A DNA stretch of 64,000 nt. Origin: Desulfobulbus sp. Its GTDB lineage: Bacteria; Desulfobacterota; Desulfobulbia; Desulfobulbales; Desulfobulbaceae. Numbering within the stretch: the stretch's first letter is position 1; each line of letters begins with the position of its first letter. Shown piece after piece: positions 19,849-30,133 of the stretch. The notes below the pieces were generated by a model. That model was not told the DNA's origin. It searched no databases and saw only the letters and a list, made by a program, of their open reading frames with translations. The DNA is taken from assembly GCA_003604995.1 (NCBI GenBank), contig QZJD01000005.1:1-64000 (forward strand). The letters run 5' to 3'. The translations under genes and the position numbers were made by a program.

Positions 19849-21369
19849 TCAAAGGGCAAACTTCAGTCCTAGAAAAACGGTCTGAGTGGAAAAATCGTAT
19901 TCGATGTCGCTGGAATCACGATTGTCATAGGTATAGGACAGTTCGGCCGTCAGCCAGTCACGGAAAATATACCTCAAGGCCGGCCTGATGGAATATGTTC
20001 TATCCAGGCGAGGTTCACCTGTTCGGCTTGATCCGTACTCCAGGAAGTCGGAGTGGTCATTCTCCTCGTACGCCAATTCACAGGATCCGGCCAACCGGTA
20101 AGTAAAGCGCTGTTCGTATCGCAGTTTGCCGGCGATGGTATCCATGCCGCTGATGCCCAGGATGCTTGTTTCTTCCAGTGCCTTGTACGCAATAAAGGAT
20201 ATTTTGGTTTTGTCGCTGATCAAATAATCGAAAACAGCCTCCATGGAAAAGGCACTGCTGTCTGAAACATCGATGTTCTTGTATTCTTTAGTTTGGTATC
20301 CGCCTTTGGCTGAAATGGAAGTCCTGGAACCACTCTTCCAGGTCACCCCTCCATAGTAAAAGGCGTTGATGCTGTCGTTGTTCGTTTCTTCGTCATAGGA
20401 GACAAGCCCGTACGAGTATTCGGCGAAAAAGGAGGTTTTCGGGCTCAAATGGTAGGTAGCGGAAAGGGTATAGGTATTGTCCGACCGGCTCAACCAGTCA
20501 TTTTCATCGTCATAGGCTAAAATGAAATTGGTGTAGGAAACGGCAAGCGTATAGTATTTCCGCAATTCGTACTTCAGACCGCTGTTGAACAGGTTGGCGG
20601 TGTAGTCTCGAATGTATGCGGGCTGGAGAGAATCCGAGATGTCCGGCTGGGCAGCGGTGTCCTGGTCTGCCGGAAAACTTCCCCTGTCGAAACGGTCACG
20701 ATCCGAGGAAAAGTTGTCAAGGATGTGGAAAGAAAGGCCGGAAGGCATATTGTAGCGTGCGAATGCCAAGGCCTGCCAGAAGGTTTCGTTCAGGTCGCTA
20801 TCGGCCGAATAGAGTTTATAATCCAGCGTGCCGGCCAGATAGGCCTGGAAACGTTCAAATGATTTGCTGTCGGTGATCAGGAAACGGTATCCCCCGACGG
20901 CACCGTTGTTGAGGGTGAGGTTGAGAGGGGCTTCCTCCATGCGGGGAAATCCCAACCAGATGCCGGGCGAGACAACGGTAAGGAAATTGCTTTTCTTGCC
21001 GTCACGGATATTGTAGAGGTTGTCGGTCCACTCTTCTTTGAGCAGCAGGGAGGGGTGGAGAAAGCCCCCGCGTAATCCGAAAAGGCGGTCAGGGTCATCG
21101 GACCCGAACAGGTAGCCGGGACCGGATACCGGCCCGTTGTTCGCGTCCGGGACAATGATGGATTCAGAAAGGACGGGATCAGGGGCTTCGGGCGGTAGGC
21201 CGGGGCCATTTTCCCGGGCAGCCGCATCCGGCTGGTCTGCGTCGACGGTGATGGCGAGGGGCTTGGTGTCCCCCGCATGAAGTTGAGATGCGGCGGGAAG
21301 GGCTGCAAGGGCCAGACAGGTAAAGCACACTGCGCAGGCCTGCACCATGTCAAAGGATGAAACAATCAT
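19849..21369 (-). CDS. outer-membrane beta-barrel protein of the polysaccharide locus
   Basis: A 506-residue secreted protein with a signal peptide (VQACAVCFTCLALAALPAASQLHAG). Most of the protein is alternating aromatic/polar strands (for example YTLAVSYTNFILAY and TAELSYTYDNRD), and the last residues, TQTVFLGLKFAL, form a typical outer-membrane terminal strand. It resembles beta-barrel porin-2 or EpsL-like proteins of exopolysaccharide loci. ATG 21369 is selected because it opens the signal peptide and lies 28 bases after the previous gene; the frame is open to 21606. The probable role is an outer-membrane conduit or organiser for the polymer. Confidence 0.75.
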   Translation of the reverse strand: MIVSSFDMVQACAVCFTCLALAALPAASQLHAGDTKPLAITVDADQPDAAARENGPGLPPEAPDPVLSESIIVPDANNGPVSGPGYLFGSDDPDRLFGLRGGFLHPSLLLKEEWTDNLYNIRDGKKSNFLTVVSPGIWLGFPRMEEAPLNLTLNNGAVGGYRFLITDSKSFERFQAYLAGTLDYKLYSADSDLNETFWQALAFARYNMPSGLSFHILDNFSSDRDRFDRGSFPADQDTAAQPDISDSLQPAYIRDYTANLFNSGLKYELRKYYTLAVSYTNFILAYDDENDWLSRSDNTYTLSATYHLSPKTSFFAEYSYGLVSYDEETNNDSINAFYYGGVTWKSGSRTSISAKGGYQTKEYKNIDVSDSSAFSMEAVFDYLISDKTKISFIAYKALEETSILGISGMDTIAGKLRYEQRFTYRLAGSCELAYEENDHSDFLEYGSSRTGEPRLDRTYSIRPALRYIFRDWLTAELSYTYDNRDSSDIEYDFSTQTVFLGLKFAL

Positions 21370-21397
21370 GAGGCCGTTGGCAGAGTGTGGTTTGTCG

Positions 21398-21838
21398 CTA
21401 TTCGAAGGTCGAAGGGCTTGCCGTAACGGATCTTCCTCCAGGGGATGAAGCGTTCCCCGGAATAAATGCCGGTGCGGCATTGGCTTTTTCTTCCATCTCC
21501 TCGGCACACTGGGCCAGGGCAAGTTCATACCCCTGCTGCACGGTTTCCACGGGAATGTCGTTGGCCGCGGCCGCGTCCTGAATATAGGCCGGCGGAACCA
21601 AGGCACAGTAAAGGGCTTTGATCAATTCCTCGGGCTTGAGGTCCTCAAGGGGAAGCGAGGTTTGGATGAGCTGGTCCGGAGAGACGCCTAAGCTCAGGGC
21701 GTTGACCACCGCCTCGTCGATACCCCTGACCGAGTAGGTCTCGCGGAATTCTCTGACCCAGTCTTGTGCCAGGGCCACGCTGCAGCTGACGAGGAGCAGG
21801 AGCAGGGCAATACTCTTTTTTATCATGATTTTTCTCAT
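21398..21838 (-). CDS. secreted small protein at the head of the polysaccharide operon, unrecognised
   Basis: A 146-residue protein with a signal peptide (KKSIALLLLLVSCSVALA, cleaved near QDW) and an all-helical mature part. Two phrases, VNALSLGVSPDQLIQTSLPLE and IKALYCALVPPAYIQDAA, look like two copies of a short helical unit. Two cysteines (CALVPP and AQCAEE) could form a disulphide. ATG 21838 is used; ATG 21826 is nearly as good. It is probably the first gene of the operon and may be a periplasmic accessory. I recognise no family. Confidence 0.6.
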   Translation of the reverse strand: MRKIMIKKSIALLLLLVSCSVALAQDWVREFRETYSVRGIDEAVVNALSLGVSPDQLIQTSLPLEDLKPEELIKALYCALVPPAYIQDAAAANDIPVETVQQGYELALAQCAEEMEEKANAAPAFIPGNASSPGGRSVTASPSTFE

Positions 21839-21967
21839 AAAATAGTTGGCGGCGTTTCGATGGTTTATGTTCGTGAATCCCTCGGCATCATTTCCCGTCA
21901 TCAAGGAGTGGTTTCCCCAAGGATGACAATAAGGCTAAGTTTATGAATACAGCGTGTAATCTATATT

Positions 21968-21997
21968 TTTATATACTAACTTGCCGGTTTTTTGCAA
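21968..21997 (-). promoter_or_regulatory. candidate sigma-70 promoter for the polysaccharide operon
   Basis: On the minus strand TTGCAA (21992-21997) and TATAAA (21968-21973) are separated by 18 bases inside an AT-rich stretch about 130 bases upstream of the first gene of the operon. Spacing and composition are right, but the call rests on pattern alone. Confidence 0.4.
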
Positions 21998-22066
21998 AGT
22001 AATATCATTTTTGAATATGATAATCAATCCTAAAAAATAATCAACTCTTTATTCTGCTGGCAACTT

Positions 22067-24595
22067 TCAGGAAGCAGACGCGGTTGCTGATGCGATCAAT
22101 TGAGAGAGCTGATCCCTGCTCATCGGCTTGAGGGCGAAAGCCTTGATCCCTGCGGCCTTGGCGGTATCCTCGTTGACAAGGTTGCTGTAGCCGGTACAGA
22201 GAATTATCGGGATGTCGGGACGGAGTTGGAGCAGATTTCTGGCCAGGTCGATACCGGTCATTTCCGGCATGGTCTGGTCGGTGATCACCAGATCGAATTG
22301 GGAAGGTTCCTTCCGGAAGGCTTCCAGGGCATCCAGGCTCCCGCTGAACAGGGTAACTCTGTATCCAAGCCGTTCCAGAAGGGTTTTGCCCATCTCGCCA
22401 AGCATTTGTTCATCGTCCACCAGCAGAACATGCCCCTTTCCCGGCAACAGGGCTGGCCCTGGTTTTGTTTCGCTGTTGCACTCCATTTCGTCGCAACAGG
22501 GAAAATAGAGATAAAATGTCGTGCCGTTGCCCGGGAGGCTGTCGACAAGAATCGTACCTCCGTAATCGTGAACAATTCCGTACACCATGGACAGTCCCAT
22601 GCCGGTGCCTTTTCCCAGCTCTTTGGTGGTGAAAAATGGATCGAAAATTTTGTCCATGATCTCCGGGCTGATCCCGCAACCTGTGTCCTGGACGGTGAGC
22701 ATCACGAACCTTTTATGTGCACCGCCCTCTTTTCGGAGAAGCGTTTCCGGCAGGGTGTCCGCATTTTTCATCGTTACCCGCAGGATGCCGCCGGATCTTT
22801 CCATGGCATGAAATGCGTTGGTCCCAAGATTCATGATGATCTGGTGCAGTTGGATAGGGTCGGCGCAAATTACGCCGCAGTCCACGGCCAGGTCTTCCTG
22901 GAAGGAGATGGTGGATGGCAGGGATGCACGGAGCATGGTTAGCGCCTCACTGATAATGGGGCCAGGGCGAAGCGGTATCCGCTCCACCGGGGCCTGCCGA
23001 CTGAAGGCCAGGATTCTCTGAACCAGATCCCTGGCCCGGAAGCCGGCGGCAATGACCTTGTCCAGGTCTTTGCGGGCGGGGGAATCAGGTGGGGAATCAT
23101 CCCGGGCGATTTCGGCATAGCCGAGGATCACTCCCAGGATATTGTTGAAATCATGTGCAATGCCGCCGGCAAGGGTCCCGATGGCCTCCATTTTCTGGGC
23201 ACGGCGGATCTGTCCCTCCAGCTGGTGTTTTTCCTTTTCCGCCAGCAGGCGCTCCGAGATATCCTTGGCATAGGCGAAATTGTAGACCTGACCTTCATAG
23301 ACGTGATAATTGGCGGTTACTTCGACGGGAATGAGGGAACCGTCCTTGCGCCGATGTCTGGACTGGATGGACACCGTGCCCTTGCTGCGCAGGATCTCCC
23401 AGTGGTGCGTCCACATCTCCCTGGTGAAATCCGGGTCGATGTCGAACACGGTGAGGGCCAGCAGTTCGTTCCTGTCGTACCCGAGGAGCTGGCAGGCATA
23501 TTCATTGACATAGATGAAGTGCGCATTCTCGGTGATCCAGAATATCTCCATGGCGGTTTTTTCGATGGAAAAAAACGCCATCCGTAGCTGTTGCAGGGCA
23601 TTTTTCAGTTCGGTAATGTCCTGGAGGGTGCCGGCCAGGCGACGGTGATTGTCCGGCCCGTCGAGGGTCGGTCGCCCCCGCCCGCGGAACCAGCGGTATC
23701 CCATCTGCTTGCTGCGCAGGCGCAGTTCGAGATCAATAGGTTCCAGGCGGGCGAGGTGTTCACGGAGAGTCTGTTCGACCCTTTCCCGATCGTCGGGATG
23801 GACGATTTCCCGCCAGGCGGAAATCCCGCTGCACAGTTCACCGGGTGAGTACCCCAGCATCTGATAGATCCGGGGCGAACACCAGAGCGTATCGCCGCGG
23901 CGTTCCTCCCAATCCCAGATGCCGTCACTGGAGCCTTGAACCGCGAGGTCGTACCGCTCCTCATTTTGCGCCAGGGCTTCCCGGGTCGCTTCAAAATAAA
24001 TGAGGAGCATGCCGATGGCGACGACGATTTCCAAAGTCGCGGAAAGGAGGTATCCCCAGGGCGCAAACCAGGCCACCGGCCGCAGGAAGGGGTAGTCAAA
24101 CTTGTGCAGGCCCCAGAGAATGAAGGCGCCGGCAGTGAAATGAATCCCGGGTCCCCTGACCTGAAAATGTTTTTTAATGACGAGACCGGTCCAGATATAA
24201 ACGAAGCCCTGGAAAAAATATGAGGGAGTGGTGAGGACGGTGAAGCCGACGGCGGTGAAGGAACCGATGATGATCCAGGAGACGTTCAGCAGGGCGAAGA
24301 TCAGCCAGCCCGACGGCAGCTTTCTGCGGATGAAGATGTAGGTTCCCCAGAGGAGCAGCAGCCCGCTGACGAGCGCGGCCAGTTGATTGGCGATGAAAAA
24401 GGGCGATAGCTGGAAAACAGGGGAAGGGGCAATGCACAGAAGCATGAACAGGTCTCTGAAGGCATGAACCAGCCAGGCGATTCCCCATACCAACAGATAT
24501 TTCCGCCGGTCATGAAAATAGAGATAGAGATAGGTTCCGGTTAAAACGACGGTGCCGGCGAGAGTTGCGGCGACTGAGGGGAACAGCCAGTCCAT
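22067..24595 (-). CDS. membrane-bound hybrid sensor histidine kinase: 7TM-PAS-PAS-HisKA-HATPase-REC
   Basis: An 842-residue sensor. Residues 1-210 contain about seven membrane helices, two PAS domains follow (about 215-335 and 345-460), and the phospho-accepting histidine is H481 in [12 protein letters not shown]. The ATPase domain has the motifs [17 protein letters not shown] and [13 protein letters not shown]-terminal receiver carries [14 protein letters not shown]. Phosphate probably passes from H481 to the attached receiver and then to a separate phosphotransfer partner or back. It lies 3 bases after the next kinase on the same strand, so the two are cotranscribed. No DNA-binding output is encoded in this protein. 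Confidence 0.88.
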   Translation of the reverse strand: MDWLFPSVAATLAGTVVLTGTYLYLYFHDRRKYLLVWGIAWLVHAFRDLFMLLCIAPSPVFQLSPFFIANQLAALVSGLLLLWGTYIFIRRKLPSGWLIFALLNVSWIIIGSFTAVGFTVLTTPSYFFQGFVYIWTGLVIKKHFQVRGPGIHFTAGAFILWGLHKFDYPFLRPVAWFAPWGYLLSATLEIVVAIGMLLIYFEATREALAQNEERYDLAVQGSSDGIWDWEERRGDTLWCSPRIYQMLGYSPGELCSGISAWREIVHPDDRERVEQTLREHLARLEPIDLELRLRSKQMGYRWFRGRGRPTLDGPDNHRRLAGTLQDITELKNALQQLRMAFFSIEKTAMEIFWITENAHFIYVNEYACQLLGYDRNELLALTVFDIDPDFTREMWTHHWEILRSKGTVSIQSRHRRKDGSLIPVEVTANYHVYEGQVYNFAYAKDISERLLAEKEKHQLEGQIRRAQKMEAIGTLAGGIAHDFNNILGVILGYAEIARDDSPPDSPARKDLDKVIAAGFRARDLVQRILAFSRQAPVERIPLRPGPIISEALTMLRASLPSTISFQEDLAVDCGVICADPIQLHQIIMNLGTNAFHAMERSGGILRVTMKNADTLPETLLRKEGGAHKRFVMLTVQDTGCGISPEIMDKIFDPFFTTKELGKGTGMGLSMVYGIVHDYGGTILVDSLPGNGTTFYLYFPCCDEMECNSETKPGPALLPGKGHVLLVDDEQMLGEMGKTLLERLGYRVTLFSGSLDALEAFRKEPSQFDLVITDQTMPEMTGIDLARNLLQLRPDIPIILCTGYSNLVNEDTAKAAGIKAFALKPMSRDQLSQLIASATASAS

Positions 24596-24598
24596 CTG

Positions 24599-26545
24599 TT
24601 ACGCGGTCCCGGGAGGGAGCACGCCGTTTTCGCCGAGCACTTGTCTGATCACCTTGGCGATTTCGCTTTTGAGGAGAGGTTTCATAATGAATGCGCGGAT
24701 GCCGAGGGATCTGGCATTGGCCTCGTTGATCTGCTTGCTGAAACCGGTACAGAGGATGATCGGCAAGTCGGGTCTGATGGCCAGGAGTTCCCTGGCAAGT
24801 TCCACCCCGGTCATGTTGGGCATGGCCTGATCAGTGATCACCAGGTCAAATTTCATCGGATTGGCCCGGAAGGCTTGCAGGGCCTCGATGCTGCTGACCC
24901 GGGACTCCACATGGTAACCGAGTCGTTCAAGGATGCGCTGTTCCATCTCCGCCAGCACCTTTTCATCATCCACCAGCAGGATGGTTTCGTCGCCGGCGAC
25001 ATTGGCATCTTCCTGCGGTTGAACAGCGGGAGCGGGTATTTCGACCCTGGGGAAATAGACCTGGAAAACGCTCCCCTGGCCCGGGGTGCTCTGCGCCGTC
25101 ACGATCCCCCCGTGATTTTTTACGATGCCATGGACCACCGAGAGGCCCATGCCGGTCCCTTCGCCTTTTTTTTTGGTGGTGAAATAGGGGTCGAAAATTC
25201 GCTTGATGATTTCGGCGTCCATGCCGGTTCCGGTGTCGGCCACCCGGAGCAGGACATAGTGTCCTGGTTCGGTTCCGGGATGACGGGCCGTATCCGCAGC
25301 GGAGAGGGTGACCCTGCTCAACCCGACCTCCAGGATGCCGCCGTGCTGTTCCATGGCATGTGCTGCATTGGTACAGAGGTTCATCACGATTTGATGGATC
25401 TCCGTCGGATCTGACAGGACAGTGCCGCACTTCGGATCGATGTCCTGGCGGATTTCGATATTGGCCGGGATGACGGCGCGCATGAGTTTCAGGGCTTCCT
25501 TGACGAAGAGATGAACCTGCAGCGGTCCGTGATCACGTTCCGACTGCCGGCTGAACTGGAGGATGTGGCGGACCAGATCCCGGGCCCTGCGGCCTGCCCT
25601 CAGAACCTGCTCGATGTCCTGGCCTGCCTGGCTGTCCGGAGTAAGGGTTTCGCGGACCATATCGGCATAGCCAAGGATTGCGGTCAGGATATTGTTGAAG
25701 TCATGGGCGATGCCGCCGGCCAGGGTACCGATGGCCTCCATTTTATTTGCCTGGCGGAGTCTTTCCTCAAGGGCGATCCGTTCCTGCTCAGCTTTTTTCA
25801 ACTCAGTGATGTCTTTGGCGTACTCGATGAGCTGGACGATTTCCCCCTGCTTGTCGAACACGGGATAGCCGCTGACCTCCATGTAACGCATTTCCCCCTG
25901 ATGGGTGTAGTGGATATGTTCGGTGGTGACCGGTTTGCGGGTGCGCAGAACCTCCTGCAAGGGGCAGACATGCTCTGCTCCACCGCAGGGAGTTTCGCTG
26001 TGATGCGTCAGCTGGTAACAGGTTCGGCCCTGCCAGCTGTCGTCAGGGCTGAGGCATGAGTTGGCCATGACGATGGAATAGTCCCGGACGTCGATTACGT
26101 AAAAGGGGTAGGGCAGGGATTCGACAATGGTGCGGAGAAAAGATGTCTGGCCGGCAAGGAATTCTTCGGTTCGCTTCTGCTCGCTGATATCGGTGACGAT
26201 GCCGACGATTCCGGCAATGGTCCCGTCCGCTGCCGGGAAGGTCGCCTTGTTGAACAGAACATGGTGCTCGTTGCCCGCCAGGTCAGCCACTCGGGATTCA
26301 TAGGCCAGGCTCCCGTTTTTTTTCAGCAGGTCCCGGTCACTGGCCTGATACACGGTGGCTGTTTTCGGCGGGGCTACTTCCCGGGCGGTCCTGCCGATGA
26401 TCCGTTCGCGGGGCAGGTCGAGGAACTCGGCAAAGGCACGGTTGCAGCCCAGGTAGCGGCCATGGACATCCTTATAAAAAATGGGGCTCGGAATGGCATC
26501 CAGCAGGGTCTGGCAGAAATGGGGATCGTTTTCGCAACAGGTCAT
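24599..26545 (-). CDS. soluble hybrid sensor histidine kinase: PAS-PAS-HisKA-HATPase-REC
   Basis: A 648-residue cytoplasmic hybrid kinase with no membrane segment. PAS 1 is near residues 10-130. PAS 2 is near 140-260 and contains the cysteine pattern GRTCYQL...[12 protein letters not shown]. The histidine is H281 in [14 protein letters not shown]. The ATPase motifs are [10 protein letters not shown] and [11 protein letters not shown], and the receiver has [14 protein letters not shown]. The start is firm, with AGGAGGAAGA directly before ATG 26545. Its receiver is very similar to those of the neighbouring kinases at 22067 and 35272. The PAS cysteines suggest redox or metal sensing, which is an inference. 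Confidence 0.88.
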   Translation of the reverse strand: MTCCENDPHFCQTLLDAIPSPIFYKDVHGRYLGCNRAFAEFLDLPRERIIGRTAREVAPPKTATVYQASDRDLLKKNGSLAYESRVADLAGNEHHVLFNKATFPAADGTIAGIVGIVTDISEQKRTEEFLAGQTSFLRTIVESLPYPFYVIDVRDYSIVMANSCLSPDDSWQGRTCYQLTHHSETPCGGAEHVCPLQEVLRTRKPVTTEHIHYTHQGEMRYMEVSGYPVFDKQGEIVQLIEYAKDITELKKAEQERIALEERLRQANKMEAIGTLAGGIAHDFNNILTAILGYADMVRETLTPDSQAGQDIEQVLRAGRRARDLVRHILQFSRQSERDHGPLQVHLFVKEALKLMRAVIPANIEIRQDIDPKCGTVLSDPTEIHQIVMNLCTNAAHAMEQHGGILEVGLSRVTLSAADTARHPGTEPGHYVLLRVADTGTGMDAEIIKRIFDPYFTTKKKGEGTGMGLSVVHGIVKNHGGIVTAQSTPGQGSVFQVYFPRVEIPAPAVQPQEDANVAGDETILLVDDEKVLAEMEQRILERLGYHVESRVSSIEALQAFRANPMKFDLVITDQAMPNMTGVELARELLAIRPDLPIILCTGFSKQINEANARSLGIRAFIMKPLLKSEIAKVIRQVLGENGVLPPGTA

Positions 26546-26558
26546 TCTTCCTCCTGAT

Positions 26559-27623
26559 TCACAATATCAGTTCCGGGCCCGGCGCTAGCGGACGGTCATG
26601 ATGTCTCGCCCTGATCCCCCTGATCTCCCGGAGATTTTTGATGAAGCAATCAAGCACCTCCGGATTGAAATGGGACTCGCGGCCGGCGGTCATGATCGCC
26701 AGGACCTGTTCTTCCGGCAGGGCGTTCCGGTAGACCCGGTCATTGCTCAGGGCGTCGTACACGTCAGCTACGGCGACGATCTGCGCGGCCGGGGGAATGG
26801 CATCGCCGGCAAGGCCGAAGGGGTAGCCGGAACCATCCCACTTTTCATGATGATACAGAGCAATGTCATGGGCCATGGCCAGAAGGGGGATCTCCGTGTC
26901 GCCGAGAATCTGGGCGCCGATGAGAGGATGTTTCTTGATGATCGCAAATTCATCGTCGTTCAGGCGCCCGGGTTTGCGCAGGATGCTGTCCGGAATCCCG
27001 ATTTTTCCGACATCGTGCATGGGGGCGGCAATGCGGATATTGTCCGCCTCATCCTGGCTCCAGCCCAACTCCCTGGCCAGTACGGCGCTGAACAGGCCGA
27101 TTCGGCGGATGTGCTCGCCGGTTTCCTCGTCTCGATAGCCCGAGGCGGAGATGAGGTGCAGGGCGATCTGTTCCTCCCGGTTTCGGATATCCGCGGTCCG
27201 ATCCCGTACTTCCTGCTCCAGCCGCCTGGAGTAATCGGCATGGACGAGGATGATCCGGCGCCGTTCCAGGGCATTGAGGACATTGATTACCAGTTCGTTT
27301 CGATCAAAGGGCTTGATGATGTAGCCGAAGGCGCCTTTCTCCAGGGTTGCCACCGCTGTCTCCCTGCTGCCGATCGCGGTGGCCATGATGATCGCCGTAG
27401 CAGGAAACCTCCGCCGAACAATGTCGAGAAGGTCGATGCCCGACTGGCCGGGCATCATGATGTCGGTCACCACCAGGTCGTATTGATGTTCTTCCAGCCT
27501 GGATACCGCCTGAAGAACATTGTGGGCTGTATCGCAGGCAATCCCCTCCCGGTTCAGCCAGATGGCGATCATTCGGCACAGGTCGGGTTCATCGTCCACA
27601 GCGAGCACCCTGACCGCAGCCAT
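26559..27623 (-). CDS. response regulator with HD-GYP cyclic-di-GMP phosphodiesterase domain
   Basis: A 354-residue two-domain regulator. The receiver is at about 5-120, with phosphorylation site D54 in VVTDIMMPG, followed by a short coiled linker. The HD-GYP output domain has HDVGKIGIPD, HHEKWDGSGYP and VADVYDALSNDRVYR, so all catalytic and GYP signature residues are present. It should hydrolyse c-di-GMP under control of a partner kinase, probably one of the two kinases encoded directly downstream. ATG 27623 is preferred because AGGA lies 8 bases upstream; ATG 27656 is in frame but has no binding site. With a polysaccharide locus next door, an effect on biofilm formation is plausible. Confidence 0.88.
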   Translation of the reverse strand: MAAVRVLAVDDEPDLCRMIAIWLNREGIACDTAHNVLQAVSRLEEHQYDLVVTDIMMPGQSGIDLLDIVRRRFPATAIIMATAIGSRETAVATLEKGAFGYIIKPFDRNELVINVLNALERRRIILVHADYSRRLEQEVRDRTADIRNREEQIALHLISASGYRDEETGEHIRRIGLFSAVLARELGWSQDEADNIRIAAPMHDVGKIGIPDSILRKPGRLNDDEFAIIKKHPLIGAQILGDTEIPLLAMAHDIALYHHEKWDGSGYPFGLAGDAIPPAAQIVAVADVYDALSNDRVYRNALPEEQVLAIMTAGRESHFNPEVLDCFIKNLREIRGIRARHHDRPLAPGPELIL

Positions 27624-27656
27624 GTCGATGGTCCTGGGGTCATTGTAGATATTCAT

Positions 27657-28150
27657 ACGCGGTTGCCGGTTCAGTATCTCATAGTTTCTTTTTATCTAGA
27701 TCCTTTGGCCGAAAAAACGTGAGCGTATGCACTGCAACACCGATTTGGCGCTTCGGGCCTGACGTCTCACTGAGGTCCTAACTATTGATTATTGCGTGGC
27801 GGTATGGACAAAGTCAAGGTAATTCAACCCGCTGCGCGGGCATATTCCCATTTCTGCGTTAAGGAGCAATTGCCGACGTAAGGGATGGTGTGCGACCGTT
27901 CCTTGACAAATTATATTTTTGATGATTTCATTTTAATGATTCCTGTTCTTTCCTGTCATTGCACCATGATGAATGGTGCTCCCGAAGCCGCTTCCCGACG
28001 CGCACCGGGGCCCGTGCGATGGGGTGGCGAAGAGCTGGTTCCGGTGAAAGCCCACCGGCATACCTTCATTGAGTTTACCCGGGACAGAGACAAAGACCAG
28101 GGAACCTCACTTTACCCTGCTGTTGACTATACTCATTGCAAAAAGGGCAT
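27657..28150. other. 494-base intergenic region between divergent signalling genes
   Basis: No convincing gene lies here. Visible elements are a CCCGC-TGC-GCGGG hairpin (27828-27840) and a TTGACA box at 27903-27908 without a good -10 partner. There is also a perfect 7-bp inverted repeat (27961-27979) described separately, and a TATACT box at 28128-28133 shortly before the plus-strand kinase. An open frame from 27885 has unusual composition and no binding site, so I did not call it. Confidence 0.5.
27961..27979. promoter_or_regulatory. perfect 7-bp inverted repeat, possible operator
   Basis: GCACCAT-GATGA-ATGGTGC lies in the divergent gap, 53 bases after a TTGACA box and 171 bases before the kinase start. 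Size and symmetry suit a dimeric regulator site or a small RNA hairpin. Nothing else ties it to a function. Confidence 0.35.
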
Positions 28151-30133
28151 ATGGCTGAAACGATCCGAATTCTGCTGGTGGAAGATCTGCCCACGGACGC
28201 GGAGCTTGTTGAGAGGGAAGTCCGGGGCGGCCTGCCCGGGAGCCAGATTTTATGGGTAGATAACCCGCGCGACTATCTCGCTGCCCTCAACACCTTTCAG
28301 CCGGACGCCATCCTGTCCGACTACTCACTGCCTGGTTTTGACGGGATGAACGCCCTGCTTCTGGCGATGGAACGGATGCCGGAAACGCCTTTTATTCTGG
28401 TCACGGGCGCCATGAACGAGGAGACGGCGGTGGCGTGCATGAAGGCCGGGGCCTGGGATTATATCCTCAAAGACCATTTGCAACGCCTGGTGCCCGCGAT
28501 TTTGAATTCGCTGGAGCGTGGCCGTCAACGCCGGGCACGCAAGGAGGCCGAGGAGGCGCTGGCGGCCAGCGAGGGTGAGTACCGCCGTCTCTCCCATGAA
28601 TTTCAGAGTCTGCTCGATGCATTACCCGACAGCCTTACCTTGATGGATAAAGACCTGAAGGTCCACTGGGCCAACAGTGCAGCATTGAAGTTGTTCGGAA
28701 AAAGGAAGGAGGGTCTGATTGGCCATCGATGTTTCTCTCTGCACAGCCAGGGTGCCGAACCCTGTCAGGACTGCCCGGTAACGGCGAGCTTTGCAAGCGG
28801 AGAACCCGCGAGCCTCGTCACCCCCACTGCCGACGGCAGAATCTGGGACCTCCGGAGCATCCCTCTGCGCGACGACCACGGGGAAATCTCCAGGGTAATC
28901 GAACTCGGCCGTGATATCACCGAGCACCGGAAACTTGAAGCCCAGCTTCGTCAGGCGCAGAAAATGGAATCAGTGGGCAGGCTCGCTGGAGGAATTGCTC
29001 ATGATTTCAATAATATGTTGACGATCATGATCGGCTACGGCGAGCAGGTGATGAGCCAGCTCAAGGAAGAGAACCAGGCGCGGAGCGACATTGCGGAAAT
29101 GGTAAAAGCAGCCCGTCGCTCGGCGGAACTGACCCGTCAGTTGCTGGCGTTTTCCCGCCAACAGGCTGTTTTGCCCCAGGTGATCGATCTGAACAAGCGA
29201 ATCAACAGCGGTCTGAAGATGCTGAAACGCCTGGTGGGGGAGGATATCGATCTCCATTTTATCCCGGCCGTCAAGCTCGACATGATTTACATTGATCCTG
29301 GCCAGATCGAGCAGATCCTCGCCAACCTGACGGTTAATGCCAGAGACGCCATCGTCGGCACGGGACTGATTCGCATCGAAACCGGCAACATCGTTCTTGA
29401 CGAATCATACTGTACTTTTCACGAAGGATTTGTGCCCGGCGATTATGTTGTGGTAACATTCAGTGATACCGGTTCGGGCATGGACCAGGATACCCAGCAG
29501 AAAATTTTTGAGCCGTTTTTCACCACCAAGGAGGAGGGCAAGGGAACCGGTTTGGGGTTGGCGACGGTGTACGGCATCGTCAAGCAGAACAACGGATTTA
29601 TCAACGTCTACAGCGAGCCGGGGGAAGGGACGACCTTTAAAATTTATTTTCCGCGCCATAGAGGATCGGCCGGCGGGAGAAAAGAGGTGCGGATGGAGCA
29701 GGTCAGCGGCGGGTCCGAAACGCTGTTGCTCGTCGAGGATGAGGGTCAGATTTTGGCCATGTGCAAGCGCCTTCTGGAAAAACAGGGTTACCGTGTCCTG
29801 GCCGCCGGTTCGCCCGAGGAGGCTCTGACTCTGTCTCGGCAATTTGCCGGGGAGATTCATCTGCTGGTGAGTGATCTGATCATGCCGCACATGAACGGCC
29901 GGGAGCTCTACGAACAGATTCACGGTTGCCGGCCCGGCATCAGACTTCTGATCATGTCAGGATATACGGCGGATATCATCGCCAAAAGGGGCGGTCTGGT
30001 CGAAGGCGACCATTTCATCCAGAAGCCGTTCACCAACACGGATTTCATCGGCAAGGTGGCGCAGGTCCTCGCTCAGGGCCAGAACGGAGAAGGGCTGCCG
30101 AGCGGCAATGAGGAGGGGCGCCATGACGGCTGA
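28151..30133 (+). CDS. hybrid histidine kinase: REC-PAS-HisKA-HATPase-REC
   Basis: A 660-residue soluble protein with receivers at both ends. REC 1 (1-120) starts TIRILLVEDLPTDAELV and has its Asp in AILSDYSLPG. The PAS domain (about 145-265) carries GHRCFSL...EPCQDCPV. H284 sits in [13 protein letters not shown], the ATPase has NLTVNARDAI and GTGLGLATVYG, and REC 2 has LLVSDLIMPHMNG. It receives phosphate at its N-terminal receiver from another kinase, or is regulated by it. ATG 28151 follows AAAAAGGG; a TTG at 28136 is the alternative. The next gene starts 11 bases before this one ends. REC 2 belongs to a different subfamily from the other local receivers. Confidence 0.88.
   Translation: MAETIRILLVEDLPTDAELVEREVRGGLPGSQILWVDNPRDYLAALNTFQPDAILSDYSLPGFDGMNALLLAMERMPETPFILVTGAMNEETAVACMKAGAWDYILKDHLQRLVPAILNSLERGRQRRARKEAEEALAASEGEYRRLSHEFQSLLDALPDSLTLMDKDLKVHWANSAALKLFGKRKEGLIGHRCFSLHSQGAEPCQDCPVTASFASGEPASLVTPTADGRIWDLRSIPLRDDHGEISRVIELGRDITEHRKLEAQLRQAQKMESVGRLAGGIAHDFNNMLTIMIGYGEQVMSQLKEENQARSDIAEMVKAARRSAELTRQLLAFSRQQAVLPQVIDLNKRINSGLKMLKRLVGEDIDLHFIPAVKLDMIYIDPGQIEQILANLTVNARDAIVGTGLIRIETGNIVLDESYCTFHEGFVPGDYVVVTFSDTGSGMDQDTQQKIFEPFFTTKEEGKGTGLGLATVYGIVKQNNGFINVYSEPGEGTTFKIYFPRHRGSAGGRKEVRMEQVSGGSETLLLVEDEGQILAMCKRLLEKQGYRVLAAGSPEEALTLSRQFAGEIHLLVSDLIMPHMNGRELYEQIHGCRPGIRLLIMSGYTADIIAKRGGLVEGDHFIQKPFTNTDFIGKVAQVLAQGQNGEGLPSGNEEGRHDG

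Noticed and set aside
22067-26545. The two adjacent kinases as one gene split by a frameshift
   Set aside because: Each has its own start, complete HisKA, ATPase and receiver domains; the 3-base gap is normal operon spacing.
27657-28150. Cyclic-di-GMP (GEMM) riboswitch next to the HD-GYP gene
   Set aside because: I looked for the GEMM core and its tetraloop-receptor pattern and did not find them on the strand tested.
27885-28259. 124-codon open frame upstream of the hybrid kinase
   Set aside because: No binding site, mixed composition, and it runs into the receiver of the kinase in another frame.
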